A stretch of 57,629 nt of DNA from Anaerofustis sp. (GCF_019420015.1 NZ_JAHZIA010000001.1:1-57629), one strand, 5' to 3'; shown: positions 25,130-34,385, counted from the first letter of the stretch. Program-made: numbers and translations. Notes: generated from the sequence alone by a model not told the origin.

Positions 25130-26467
25130 ATGAATAACAGTATAGCGAAGGAATTTAACCTTAAATCCCTTATAAAATTCAGTATACCGACAATAGTAAT
25201 GATGTTGTTTATGGCTTTATATACAATTGTAGACGGAGTTTTTGTCTCAAGGATAGTTGGAATAAACGGACTTAGTGCGATAAATATAATAGAACCTCTT
25301 TTGAATCTTTTCTTTGGGGTTGGCATAATGTTCGGTACAGGCGGGAGTGCGATTATAGGTAAAAAAATCGGAGAGAAAAAAGATGCTGAAGCAAACGGTG
25401 ATTTGTCTTTGATTGTTTTGGCTGTCTTTTGCATAAGCATCGTAATGGGAATATTATCTTTATTGTTTTTGGATAACATAATATATTTTCTCGGTGCAAA
25501 TAATGTACTCTTTGAATATTGTTTTGATTATTTGAAGATATATCTGCTTTTCGTTCCTTTTTTAATGTTTCAGCTGGTATTCAGCAGTTTGTTTGTTACT
25601 GCAGGGAAGCCTACCCTTGGATTATTTTTTACCATACTTGCGGGAATCAGTAATATATTTTTGGATTATTTGTTTATGGTTCCGATGGATATGGGTATAT
25701 CAGGAGCAGCTTTGGGAACTATAATAGGATATTCGATACCGTCTTGTGCGGGACTGATATTTTTTATCGTAAATAAAAAAGGACTGCATTTTTCTGCGAT
25801 AGACAAAAACCCTTCGGTTCTTATCAATTGTATGACAAACGGAGCTTCTGAAATGGTAGGGCATATTTCAATGTGCATAACCAACTGGATGTTTAATGTA
25901 TCGCTGATGAAACTTATCGGTGAACAGGGAGTTGCGGCGATTTCGTTGCTATTATATGCTCAGTTTTTGTTTAACTCAATGTATATGGGTTTTTCAAGTG
26001 GTGTTGCCCCTGTTATAAGTTATAATTACGGGAGTAATAACGATACTCAGCTTCAAGTTGTGTTTAAGAACAGTTTAAAGATTATTGCCGTTTCTACGGT
26101 AAGTATATTTTTGCTTTCTTTGGTATTTGCAAAAGATGTTGTTACAATCTTTATTCCTGTAACTCACGAAGCCCATTCATTGGCATTAAGGGCATATTTG
26201 TTGTTCTCAGTTACATTTTTGTTTTCAGGCTTTAATATATTTGCTTCATCGATGTTTACGGCACTGTCAAACGGTAAGATATCAGCTCTTATTTCTTTTA
26301 TGAGAACTTTTGTTTTTATAGCCGGAGCAATATTGATTTTACCTTTGTTTATGGGGACTGACGGATTGTGGATAGCAATACCCACTGCCGAAATATTAGC
26401 ACTTGTAATATCTTTTGTGTGTATAGTAAAACAAAAAGACAAATATAATTATATAGGTGAAAATTAA
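25130..26467 (+). CDS. MATE family multidrug exporter (MepA-like)
   Basis: A 445-residue polytopic membrane protein of the MATE family. FSIPTIVMMLFMALYTIVDG at the N-terminus and MFGTGGSAIIGKKIGEKK match the MepA/DinF-like branch. It is driven from a MerR-type promoter at 25058-25088, divergent from the MerR gene, which points to drug- or toxin-inducible export. AGGAGG precedes the ATG. A terminator follows at 26471. The substrate is unknown. Confidence 0.92.
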   Translation: MNNSIAKEFNLKSLIKFSIPTIVMMLFMALYTIVDGVFVSRIVGINGLSAINIIEPLLNLFFGVGIMFGTGGSAIIGKKIGEKKDAEANGDLSLIVLAVFCISIVMGILSLLFLDNIIYFLGANNVLFEYCFDYLKIYLLFVPFLMFQLVFSSLFVTAGKPTLGLFFTILAGISNIFLDYLFMVPMDMGISGAALGTIIGYSIPSCAGLIFFIVNKKGLHFSAIDKNPSVLINCMTNGASEMVGHISMCITNWMFNVSLMKLIGEQGVAAISLLLYAQFLFNSMYMGFSSGVAPVISYNYGSNNDTQLQVVFKNSLKIIAVSTVSIFLLSLVFAKDVVTIFIPVTHEAHSLALRAYLLFSVTFLFSGFNIFASSMFTALSNGKISALISFMRTFVFIAGAILILPLFMGTDGLWIAIPTAEILALVISFVCIVKQKDKYNYIGEN

Positions 26468-26470
26468 TTT

Positions 26471-26500
26471 AAAAGGTTAAACATTGTTTTAACCTTTTTT
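26471..26500 (+). terminator. Intrinsic terminator after the MATE gene
   Basis: AAAAGGTTAAA (26471-26481) pairs with TTTAACCTTTT (26488-26498) and continues in T. Confidence 0.85.
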
Positions 26501-26626
26501 AGAGTTTAAATTATTTTTTTAATCAATGTATTTTTTTATGAATTTCAGGAAATAATTGATTATAAAGTTGAGATTTTGGTGTCAAAAATTTTAATTGGAA
26601 AATTTTGAAAAAAAATAAAAAAATGG

Positions 26627-26654
26627 TTGACATATTATAAATCTCATGTATAAT
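26627..26654 (+). promoter_or_regulatory. Promoter of the tRNA-Asn gene
   Basis: TTGACA (26627-26632), 16-base spacer, TATAAT (26649-26654), about 19 bases before the mature tRNA end. Confidence 0.75.
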
Positions 26655-26672
26655 AGATAAAGTAATAAGCGT

Positions 26673-26748
26673 TCCTCAGTAGCTCAATCGGTGGAGCAGT
26701 CGGCTGTTAACCGAAAGGTCGTAGGTTCAAGTCCTACCTGGGGAGCCA
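26673..26748 (+). tRNA. tRNA-Asn (anticodon GTT)
   Basis: A 76-base cloverleaf. The acceptor arm TCCTCAG pairs with CTGGGGA, the discriminator is G and the CCA end is encoded. The D stem is GCTC/GAGC, the anticodon loop CTGTTAA has GTT at 26706-26708, and the T arm is GTAGG-TTCAAGT-CCTAC. The top pair of the anticodon stem (position 27-43) is G-A rather than a normal pair. A promoter precedes it and a terminator follows. Confidence 0.97.
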
Positions 26749-26781
26749 TTTTTTTATCTAAAATAACTGTTAAAATATAAG

Positions 26782-26803
26782 AAACTCCTTATGGAGTTTT
26801 TTT
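26782..26803 (+). terminator. Terminator after tRNA-Asn
   Basis: AAACTCC, a four-base loop and GGAGTTT are followed by further T. Confidence 0.85.
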
Positions 26804-26982
26804 ATTTTTGGTTGAATTGTAAATCTTATATATTGTAATTAAATATATCTTTTTATCAAATCTCATCGCTTTTATGGGAAGTATACATAAATAAATTAAA
26901 TTATTATTTTAGGGTACAAACTTGTATCACTTAACAAATAATGACAAATAATAAAAGTATTAAACCAAAAGGGGATAGAAGC

Positions 26983-27687
26983 TTGAGAAAAAGAATTTTT
27001 GAGATAATAGATATACCTGAAGAAAATGATCATTTAAGCAGAATATACGATATTTTTATTTTGAGCGTCATTATAATAAGCATTATTCCTCTTTGTTTTA
27101 AGAGAAGTAATATTATTTTTTATATAATTGATTTTGTAACATGTATTATATTTCTTGTGGATTATGTGTTTAGACTTATAACTGCAGATTATAAACTTCG
27201 TTTGGGTAAGTCATCTTTTTTTATTTATCCTTTTACTCCTTTTATGATTATAGATTTTATATCCATTATCCCTATAATAACTTTATTTAACAATTCCTTT
27301 GCCTTATTTAGATTGATTAGAATATTTAAGACATTTCGTTTGTTTAAAAGTTTACGATACTCAAAAAATTTTGATATTATAATAAGGGCTATAAAAAAAG
27401 AAAGAGAAATTTTGACATCGATACTGTTAATAGCATTGGGCTATACTTTGATTTCATCTCTTATAATGTTTAATGTGGAACCCGGAAATTTTAATAATTT
27501 TTTTGATGCTTTCTACTGGGCAACATCGGCTCTTACAACCGTTGGATACGGAGATATATATCCCATTACCCAGGCTGGGAAAATAGTAAGTATAGTATCT
27601 TCGTTTTTCGGTATAGCGATTATTGCTCTTCCTTCAGGCATTATAACGGCATCATTTATAAGCGAAGTGATGGATAAGAAAAATTGA
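26983..27687 (+). CDS. Voltage-gated-type potassium channel (ion transporter)
   Basis: A membrane protein with six transmembrane segments. S4 carries regularly spaced arginines/lysines (LFRLIRIFKTFRLFKSLR), and the pore loop ends in the potassium selectivity filter TTVGYGD before S6. The C-terminus stops soon after S6, so there is no RCK/TrkA-N domain. An ATG at 26941 lacks any ribosome binding site. The TTG at 26983 is preceded by AAAAGGGGA eight bases upstream and is preferred (234 residues). With the ATG the protein would be 248 residues. Confidence 0.85.
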   Translation: MRKRIFEIIDIPEENDHLSRIYDIFILSVIIISIIPLCFKRSNIIFYIIDFVTCIIFLVDYVFRLITADYKLRLGKSSFFIYPFTPFMIIDFISIIPIITLFNNSFALFRLIRIFKTFRLFKSLRYSKNFDIIIRAIKKEREILTSILLIALGYTLISSLIMFNVEPGNFNNFFDAFYWATSALTTVGYGDIYPITQAGKIVSIVSSFFGIAIIALPSGIITASFISEVMDKKN

Positions 27688-27777
27688 TTTATGTATATTA
27701 AGTATAAAATTTTGCATTGATTTTATTTTTGTGTTAATATTCTAATATAACGGAAAACGTTCGGAAAGGTTATATTT

Positions 27778-28509
27778 ATGAATGGTATAAACAGAAATAA
27801 CCCTAAACCTTTATATCTTCAACTGGAAGAAATAATAAGGGGGAATATCGAAAAAGGACTATGGTTAACGGATACGAAAATCCCTTCGGAAGCAGAGCTT
27901 ATGGAAGAATACGATTTAAGTCGAATAACAGTAAGAAATGCCTGCAATCAATTGGTTAAAGAAGGTGTTTTGTATAGGGTAGCCGGTAAGGGAACTTTTG
28001 TAGCACAACCCAAAATAATGACTTCTTCTCTTGCTTATATGGGCTTTAGAGAGCAGCTTGAAAAGATGGGTTATGAAACGCAAACAAGGCTTTTGGATAA
28101 GCAGCTGTTAAAAGCAAGCGTAAACATAGCTTCCAATTTAAATATAAAAGAAGGTGAAAAAGTTATCTTTATTAAAAGACTTCGCTTGGTTGATAACGAA
28201 CCTTTGAGTCTTCATTATTCTTATCTTCCTTATGAAAAGTTTAAAGACATTTGGCAGTCCGATGAACTTGAAAATAAGCAGCTTTGCGTAATTATAGAAG
28301 AAAAGTACAATATCAAACCGTCAAAGGTCCTCGAAACTCTTGAGTCGATGACATCGACGGAAGAAGTGAGTTCAATTTTTGAAACGGAAAAAGGATACCC
28401 TTTACTGGTTTTGGAGGATGTGATGTATGATTCTTTTAAAAGTGCATATGAATATTCAAAAGTTGTTTTCAGAGGGGATAAAGTTAAACTTAGATATGAA
28501 TTTGATTAA
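27778..28509 (+). CDS. GntR family transcriptional regulator (HutC/UTRA type)
   Basis: A 243-residue DNA-binding regulator. The N-terminal winged helix shows PLYLQLEEIIRGNIEKG, KIPSEAELMEEYDLSRITVRNA and GVLYRVAGKGTFVA. The C-terminal UTRA ligand-binding domain covers about residues 90-243. UTRA regulators usually sense sugars, sugar phosphates or amino acid derivatives. No obvious target operon is adjacent: the downstream gene is convergent and the upstream gene is a channel, so it may act elsewhere. GGAAAGG precedes the ATG, and a bidirectional terminator follows. Confidence 0.9.
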   Translation: MNGINRNNPKPLYLQLEEIIRGNIEKGLWLTDTKIPSEAELMEEYDLSRITVRNACNQLVKEGVLYRVAGKGTFVAQPKIMTSSLAYMGFREQLEKMGYETQTRLLDKQLLKASVNIASNLNIKEGEKVIFIKRLRLVDNEPLSLHYSYLPYEKFKDIWQSDELENKQLCVIIEEKYNIKPSKVLETLESMTSTEEVSSIFETEKGYPLLVLEDVMYDSFKSAYEYSKVVFRGDKVKLRYEFD

Positions 28510-28540
28510 AAAAGAACCCGTTAAGGTTCTTTTTATTTTT
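28509..28540. terminator. Bidirectional terminator between GntR and MBL genes
   Basis: AAAAAGAACC (28509-28518) and GGTTCTTTTT (28525-28534) form a perfect stem. The T tract serves the plus-strand gene and the A tract serves the convergent minus-strand gene. Confidence 0.85.
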
Positions 28541-28551
28541 TGTTATATGCA

Positions 28552-29226
28552 CTACAAATCAAATTTTTGATTTCTCTTATTGATTATGTTTATATTGACA
28601 TCTTTGTATTTTTTTATTATTTTTTCCAAATCATTTATATACTCGTAATTATCCATAAAATGCATAGGGAAAACATTTTTTGTTTTTATGTTCTTTAAAA
28701 AGAAATCAATTGCAAGAATTGAATTTTCTTTAAGCCTTCTGTCTACAGGAATAAAAGCTATATCCAAAGTTCTTCCTTTTAAATATTCTTTTAACTTTAG
28801 TATTTCTCTCTTATAATCGTTACCTTCTTTTTCTTTCGTCTCTTCGCTGTCGTTTTCCCAGTACCACCAATTCAAATCTCCGCTGTGAAATATTAATTTT
28901 TTATCTGTTTCTATAAGATAACTTACTCCTAAATCGGTTGAAGAAAAAGTTTTTATTTTTATGTCTTCTATATTGATTTCATCATATTCTTTAACGAACA
29001 TAATATTATCTTTTTTATTCTTTATCTTTATATCGTCGCTTAATATACAAAACCCTTCTTTTAATATAAAGTCATTAAAATGATCATGATGGGAATGAGT
29101 TGCAAGGCAAATAATTTTTTTGTTTTTTCTGTTTTCAATTTCTGTTTTGTACATGCTGTCTATTATGAAAATATATTTTTCCGATTCTATGATAAAACCA
29201 CTGTTATATAAATATCTTACTTTCAT
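28552..29226 (-). CDS. MBL-fold metallo-hydrolase
   Basis: A 224-residue metallo-beta-lactamase-fold protein. The metal motif THSHHDHFN lies near residue 43, IFHSGDLNWW supplies the next His/Asp region, and FPMHFMDN the last His. It resembles UlaG-like lactonase/hydrolase relatives. The substrate is unknown. GGAGGTGAATTT stands before the ATG. It is convergent with the GntR gene and divergent from the ACT-domain gene. Confidence 0.85.
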   Translation of the reverse strand: MKVRYLYNSGFIIESEKYIFIIDSMYKTEIENRKNKKIICLATHSHHDHFNDFILKEGFCILSDDIKIKNKKDNIMFVKEYDEINIEDIKIKTFSSTDLGVSYLIETDKKLIFHSGDLNWWYWENDSEETKEKEGNDYKREILKLKEYLKGRTLDIAFIPVDRRLKENSILAIDFFLKNIKTKNVFPMHFMDNYEYINDLEKIIKKYKDVNINIINKRNQKFDL

Positions 29227-29340
29227 AAATTCACCTCCTAAGAATTAAATTATAACAAACACTACTTTTATTATAAAGGCAAATATGGTAATATATTATT
29301 TAAGTTTGTAATAAAAAATAGATTAATTTCGGAGGAAAAT

Positions 29341-29610
29341 ATGAAGGCAATAATCACCGTAATAGGAAAAGATAAAACAGGTATTATTTATAACGTTTCT
29401 AAAGTTTTAAGTGAATGTGAAGTTAATATTGATGATATTTCACAAACAGTAATGCAGGATTATTTTACAATGTTGATGTTGGTAACGATAGACGAGGAAA
29501 AAACAACATTCAAACAATTAAAAGCAGAGCTTGACAAAACGGCCGAAAACGTAGGTTTGTCAATAAGAGTTCAAAAAGAAGAAATCTTTGACACAATGCA
29601 TAAAATTTAA
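29341..29610 (+). CDS. ACT domain protein (UPF0237)
   Basis: An 89-residue stand-alone ACT domain: AIITVIGKDKTGIIYNVSKVLSE at the start, with the GKDKTG turn typical of the UPF0237 group. ACT domains bind amino acids and control partner proteins. It is encoded 11 bases upstream of the UPF0210 (PFL family) gene. This gene pair is widely conserved, and the ACT protein is thought to act with its neighbour, but the role is not known. Confidence 0.93.
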   Translation: MKAIITVIGKDKTGIIYNVSKVLSECEVNIDDISQTVMQDYFTMLMLVTIDEEKTTFKQLKAELDKTAENVGLSIRVQKEEIFDTMHKI

Positions 29611-29621
29611 GGAGATTAGCT

Positions 29622-30977
29622 ATGATAATACATAAAGACGTGCTTGATACGATAAAAATGCTTGAAGTTGAAAATCTTGATATAAGAACCACAACTCTCG
29701 GTATTTCTTTGCTGGATTGTTTTGACAGAGATTACAAGAAAGCAACAAAAAAAATATATGATAAAATTACATTTATTGCAAAGGACTTGGTCAAGACAGC
29801 AGATACTGTTGCTGACGAATACGGAATTCCGATAGTAAACAAACGAATCTCGGTAACCCCGATAGCTTTGGCATGTGCAAATAACGTTGACGAGTGGGTT
29901 GAATATGCAAAGGCTCTTGACAATGCGGCAAAAGAAGTCGGTGTTGATATAATTGGCGGATATTCAGCGCTTGTTCAAAAAGGTTGCACCGAAAGTGATG
30001 TAAGCTTTCTTGAATCCATTCCATATGCACTTACCGAAACGGACAATATGTGTTCAAGCGTTAATCTCGGAAGTACCAAATCAGGTATAAACTTTAACGC
30101 CGTAAAGAAGATGGGACCTCTTATTAAGAAAACCGCATATTTAACTAAAGATAATAATTCATTCGGTTGTGCAAAATTTGTCGTTTTTGCAAATGCCGTT
30201 GAAGATAATCCTTTTATGGCAGGAGCTTTTCATGGTGTAGGCGAAGCCGAAAAAGTAATAAACGTCGGAGTAAGCGGACCGGGGGTTGTTAAAACCGCAC
30301 TTGAGGGAATGAAAGGCGCAAGTGTGGACGAAATAGCCGAAACAATAAAAAGAACTGCTTTTAAAATAACGAGAGCGGGATCTTTGATAGGGCATGAAGT
30401 AAGTAAGAGGCTTAATGTTCCTTTCGGAATATTGGATTTATCTTTGGCTCCTACTCCTGCAATAGGAGACAGTGTTGCCGAAATATTGGAAGTAATGGGA
30501 CTTGAAAGATGCGGTGCACACGGAAGCACAGCGGCTCTCGCAATGCTTACGGATGCCGTTAAAAAAGGCGGTATCATGGCATCAAGTCATGTAGGAGGCT
30601 TAAGCGGAGCTTTTATTCCGGTAAGCGAAGATAACAGAATGATTGCTTCTGTTGAAGACGGATGTTTGAAATTTGATAAACTTGAAGCTATGACCAGTGT
30701 TTGCTCTGTAGGGCTTGATATGATAGCTATTCCGTGGAGTACTCCGGAAGATACCATTTCGGCAATGATTGCCGATGAAGCGGCAATAGGTGTGATAAAC
30801 AATAAAACCACCGCCGTAAGGGTTGTACCTGTGTACGGTAAAGAAGTGGGAGATAAAGTAGATTGGGGCGGTTTGTTCGGAAGTGCGCCTATTATGGAAG
30901 TGAACAGTTTCAGCAGTGAACAGTTCATCCAAAGAGGGGGAAGAATTCCTGCTCCTGTACATTCATTTAAAAATTAA
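29622..30977 (+). CDS. PFL family protein (UPF0210/DUF711)
   Basis: A 451-residue member of UPF0210, structurally related to glycyl-radical pyruvate formate-lyase folds but of unknown reaction. Characteristic segments: LDIRTTTLGISLLDC, DEYGIPIVNKRISVTPIALA, GVDIIGGYSALVQKG, VSGPGVVKTALEG and FGILDLSLAPTPAIGDSVAEILE. AAGGAG precedes the ATG. It is paired with the ACT-domain gene and followed 15 bases later by the racemase-family gene, so a 29341-34385 operon is plausible. Confidence 0.92.
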   Translation: MIIHKDVLDTIKMLEVENLDIRTTTLGISLLDCFDRDYKKATKKIYDKITFIAKDLVKTADTVADEYGIPIVNKRISVTPIALACANNVDEWVEYAKALDNAAKEVGVDIIGGYSALVQKGCTESDVSFLESIPYALTETDNMCSSVNLGSTKSGINFNAVKKMGPLIKKTAYLTKDNNSFGCAKFVVFANAVEDNPFMAGAFHGVGEAEKVINVGVSGPGVVKTALEGMKGASVDEIAETIKRTAFKITRAGSLIGHEVSKRLNVPFGILDLSLAPTPAIGDSVAEILEVMGLERCGAHGSTAALAMLTDAVKKGGIMASSHVGGLSGAFIPVSEDNRMIASVEDGCLKFDKLEAMTSVCSVGLDMIAIPWSTPEDTISAMIADEAAIGVINNKTTAVRVVPVYGKEVGDKVDWGGLFGSAPIMEVNSFSSEQFIQRGGRIPAPVHSFKN

Positions 30978-30991
30978 TATAAGGAACAAGT

Positions 30992-32053
30992 ATGAAACCA
31001 ACATTAAAGATTGATTTAAATAAAATATACGAAAATGCATTAACGGTAAAAAACACTCTTGGTAAATACAACGTTGACGTAACAGCAGTAACAAAGTTAC
31101 ATTCTTGCAACGAAAAAATAGTTAATACTTTAATGGATGCCGGTATAAATAAATTTGCAGATTCGAGAATAGAAAATCTTGAAAACATAAAAGATATGGA
31201 TACGGAGAAATGGCTTATAAGACTTCCCAGTATATCTCAGGCAGAAGATGTCGTAAAATACAGCGATATATCTTTAAACAGTGAATATGACACAATAAAA
31301 GCTTTAAATGAAGCCGCAAAACATCAAAAGAAAAAACACGGCATACTTTTGATGTTTGATGTGGGGGATTTAAGAGAAGGCTATTTTGAGAAAGATGATA
31401 TTATAAACAATGCAAAAAAAATCAAAAAACTTTCAAATATAGAAATAAAAGGTATTGCAACAAATTTGACTTGTTACGGCGGTGTTTTGCCGGATAAAAA
31501 GAATTTAAGCCATTTGGTAAGTATCAACTCCGCACTTGAAAAAGAATTGGATATGAAACTTAATATTGTATCGGGGGGCAACTCTACCAGTTATACGTTA
31601 TTTAGAGAAAATAATCCGGTGGAAGGAATAACAAATATCCGAGTAGGAGATACCATTTATTTCGGAAGAGACTGTACATACCGCACTCATATAGACGGAA
31701 TGTATAAAGATGCCTTTACATTAAAGGCTGAAATAATAGAAATAAAAGATAAACCTTCCGTTCCAATAGGAAAAAGAGGTTTTTCGGCTCTTAATTCAAA
31801 ACCTGAATTTAAAGACGAGGGAATAAGAAAAAGAGCAATTTTGTCTGTCGGTAAACAAGATATAGATCTTGATATGTTTCCTCTAGACGAAAACACAAAA
31901 ATATTGGGAGGAAGCAGTGACCATTTGATCATTGATATTACGGATAGCAGCAGAAATTATAAAATCGGTGATACGTTTGAGCTTTATATGTATTATACCT
32001 CTGTTCTCAGAGCATTTACTTCAAAGTATGTGGTGAAGGAGTTTGTAAGATAA
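30992..32053 (+). CDS. Alanine/ornithine racemase family PLP-dependent enzyme
   Basis: A 353-residue fold-type III PLP enzyme. The PLP lysine is in VTAVTKLHSC near residue 36. Other typical parts are GILLMFDVGDLREGY, NLTCYGG, VSGGNSTSYTLF and NIRVGDTIYFGRDC. It belongs to the group that contains clostridial ornithine racemase (Orr) and related alanine-racemase-like proteins. The true substrate is uncertain, as no ornithine-degradation genes are adjacent. The cysteine desulfurase gene starts at the next base after its stop codon. Confidence 0.85.
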   Translation: MKPTLKIDLNKIYENALTVKNTLGKYNVDVTAVTKLHSCNEKIVNTLMDAGINKFADSRIENLENIKDMDTEKWLIRLPSISQAEDVVKYSDISLNSEYDTIKALNEAAKHQKKKHGILLMFDVGDLREGYFEKDDIINNAKKIKKLSNIEIKGIATNLTCYGGVLPDKKNLSHLVSINSALEKELDMKLNIVSGGNSTSYTLFRENNPVEGITNIRVGDTIYFGRDCTYRTHIDGMYKDAFTLKAEIIEIKDKPSVPIGKRGFSALNSKPEFKDEGIRKRAILSVGKQDIDLDMFPLDENTKILGGSSDHLIIDITDSSRNYKIGDTFELYMYYTSVLRAFTSKYVVKEFVR

Positions 32054-33223
32054 ATGAACGATATTTATTTTGACAATGCAGCAACTACAGTTTGTTATGA
32101 GGAAGCACAGGAAGAAATAAAAAAATATCTCTTGGAAGAATACGCAAATCCTTCAGCAATACACAAAAAAGGATTTGAAGCCGGCAAGATAATCAAAAAG
32201 ACAAAAGAGAATCTTCTTGACTTTTTAAATCTTGAACAAAACAGGAGAGTGATTTTTACTTCAGGTGCAACTGAATCCGTTAATCTGGCTTTAAAAGGAA
32301 CTATAGATAAGTACAAAAACCCACAAAACATAAATATTATTACGAGCAATATTGAACATCCTTGTGTTACAAATGTTTTTAAATATTACAAAGAACAAGG
32401 GGTTGAAGTAAATTTTATTCCGGTATATGAAAATGGTGAAATAAATCTAAATAAATTGCTTCAAAGTATAAATAAAAATACAAAAATCATAAGTTTAATA
32501 TACGTTAACAATGAATTCGGAGTGGTTCAAAACTTAGAAAAAATAATAAAAGAAATAAAAAACAGAAATGAAGATATTCTTGTTCATATAGATGCAACAC
32601 AAGCCGTTGGGAAAATTGATTTACATTTAAAAGACGCAGATATGATTTCTCTAAGTGCCCATAAATTTCATGGACCGAAAGGTATAGGTGCACTGATTTT
32701 AAAAGATAATATAACTCTAGTACCTTTAATTCACGGAGGAGGACAACAAGAAGGTTATAGAAGTGGAACAATAAATACTCCTCTGATAGCGGGATTTAAC
32801 CGCGCAATAGAAGTAAATAAAGTAAATTTTGAAAATAACAAAAGAAAATACAAAGAATTATATTTATATATGATAAAAAAAATCGATGAGAACATAAAAA
32901 ATTATCATATAAACACACCTTATGAAAAAGCTGATATTTCTTATCATATTCTGAGTATAAGCTTTGAAAACATAAAGGGTGAAGTTTTGCTCCATATGCT
33001 TGAAGAAGATAATATATTTGTTTCGGTTTCAAGTGCGTGTTCTTCAAGAAATACTGGAGTAAACAGTATCTTGAAAGCTATAGATGTTGATGATAGTTTA
33101 ATTGAAGGAACTATAAGAATAAGCTTCAGCGAGTTTAACACCAAAGAAGAAATAGATTTTTTCGTTAAAAAATTAAAAGAAAATTTAGACAGATTGAATC
33201 TTTTAAATAAAATGAGTAGGTAG
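32054..33223 (+). CDS. Cysteine desulfurase (NifS/IscS-like, partner of ThiI)
   Basis: PLP-dependent enzyme of 389 residues that releases sulfur from cysteine. It has the N-terminal YFDNAATT, FTSGATESVNLALKG, the PLP lysine in SLSAHKFHGPKG, and the catalytic cysteine loop SSACSSRN near residue 330. It lies seven bases before thiI. This nifZ-thiI-like pairing in Firmicutes supplies sulfur for 4-thiouridine in tRNA, which is the likely role. No iscU or suf gene is beside it. Confidence 0.92.
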   Translation: MNDIYFDNAATTVCYEEAQEEIKKYLLEEYANPSAIHKKGFEAGKIIKKTKENLLDFLNLEQNRRVIFTSGATESVNLALKGTIDKYKNPQNINIITSNIEHPCVTNVFKYYKEQGVEVNFIPVYENGEINLNKLLQSINKNTKIISLIYVNNEFGVVQNLEKIIKEIKNRNEDILVHIDATQAVGKIDLHLKDADMISLSAHKFHGPKGIGALILKDNITLVPLIHGGGQQEGYRSGTINTPLIAGFNRAIEVNKVNFENNKRKYKELYLYMIKKIDENIKNYHINTPYEKADISYHILSISFENIKGEVLLHMLEEDNIFVSVSSACSSRNTGVNSILKAIDVDDSLIEGTIRISFSEFNTKEEIDFFVKKLKENLDRLNLLNKMSR

Positions 33224-33230
33224 AAAATAT

Positions 33231-34385
33231 ATGAAAAAAATGATAATTGTAAAGTATGGAGAAATAAGTTTAAAAGGTCTTAACAGAAAGTACTTTATAG
33301 ATTTGCTTGCGAAAAATATACGACTTTCTCTTAGAAAATTCGAAAACATAAAGGTACATACGATACAAAGCAGGATTATCGTAAGCGGATACAAAGAAGA
33401 AAATGAAGAAGATATAATAAACAGACTAAAAAAGGTATTCGGAATCGTTTATTTGACCAAGTGCTACGAAGTCGAAAAAGACATGGATAAAATAAAGGAA
33501 ACAGCACTTAAAATAATGAAAGAAAATGATTATAAAACTTTCAAAGTGGAAACAAAACGAAGCGATAAAAAGTATCCGTTGAAATCGCCTGAAATAAGTA
33601 AAGACGTTGGTGCTTACGTGCTTATAAACACAGAACATCTTAAAGTTGACGTTAAAAATCCGGATGCTGTTTTAAAGGTGGAAATCAGAGAAAATGCTTA
33701 TGTATATGCGGGCGACATTAAATGTAATGCAGGACTTCCCGTAAACAGCAGCGGAGTGGGCGGACTTCTTCTTTCAGGCGGACTCGATTCTCCGGTTGCA
33801 GGTTATTTAATGAATAAACGGGGAATGAAAATTGTGGGGCTGCATTTTCACAGTTATCCTTTTACAAGTATGGACGCAAAAGAAAAGGTTAAAGATTTGG
33901 CAGAAGTTCTAAGCGACTATAATATGGGAATAACTCTTGTGAATATTAGTCTTACAAAAATACAGGAAGCTATTATTCAAAATTGTGAGGGAGAATACCT
34001 TACAGTAATTCTCAGAAGATTTATGATAAAAATATCAAATATGTTAAAAGACAAATTTGGTTTAAAAGCGTTAATTACCGGCGAAAGTTTAGGACAGGTG
34101 GCATCGCAGACCATAGAAGGCATATCTTGTACAAATGCATGCTCTTCTCTTCCTATACTCCGTCCTTTAATTGCTTTTGATAAAACGGAAATAGTCGATA
34201 TATCAAGAAAAATAGGGGCATACGATATTTCAATAAGACCATATGAAGATTGTTGTACTATATTCGTACCTAAACATCCTATAATAAAACCAAAACTTTC
34301 ACGTGTTTTGGAAGAAGAAGCAAAGCTTGATATTGATGAACTGGTTGAAGAAGCTGTAAATAATATAGAAATTTTAAAATTATAA
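33231..34385 (+). CDS. thiI: tRNA 4-thiouridine synthase ThiI
   Basis: A 384-residue sulfurtransferase that makes s4U8 in tRNA. It has an N-terminal ferredoxin-like/THUMP region (about 1-165) and an adenylation PP-loop GLLLSGGLDSPVAG. The C-terminal rhodanese domain of the E. coli enzyme is absent, as usual in Firmicutes, where the adjacent cysteine desulfurase delivers sulfur directly. A conserved cysteine occurs in ISCTNACSSLPILRPL. ThiI can also feed thiazole synthesis, but no thiG-type genes are seen here. Confidence 0.94.
   Translation: MKKMIIVKYGEISLKGLNRKYFIDLLAKNIRLSLRKFENIKVHTIQSRIIVSGYKEENEEDIINRLKKVFGIVYLTKCYEVEKDMDKIKETALKIMKENDYKTFKVETKRSDKKYPLKSPEISKDVGAYVLINTEHLKVDVKNPDAVLKVEIRENAYVYAGDIKCNAGLPVNSSGVGGLLLSGGLDSPVAGYLMNKRGMKIVGLHFHSYPFTSMDAKEKVKDLAEVLSDYNMGITLVNISLTKIQEAIIQNCEGEYLTVILRRFMIKISNMLKDKFGLKALITGESLGQVASQTIEGISCTNACSSLPILRPLIAFDKTEIVDISRKIGAYDISIRPYEDCCTIFVPKHPIIKPKLSRVLEEEAKLDIDELVEEAVNNIEILKL

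Noticed and set aside
30159..30962. Long minus-strand frames of 78 to 120 codons within the UPF0210 gene
   Set aside because: Composition-driven shadows of a well-supported conserved gene; no ribosome binding sites.
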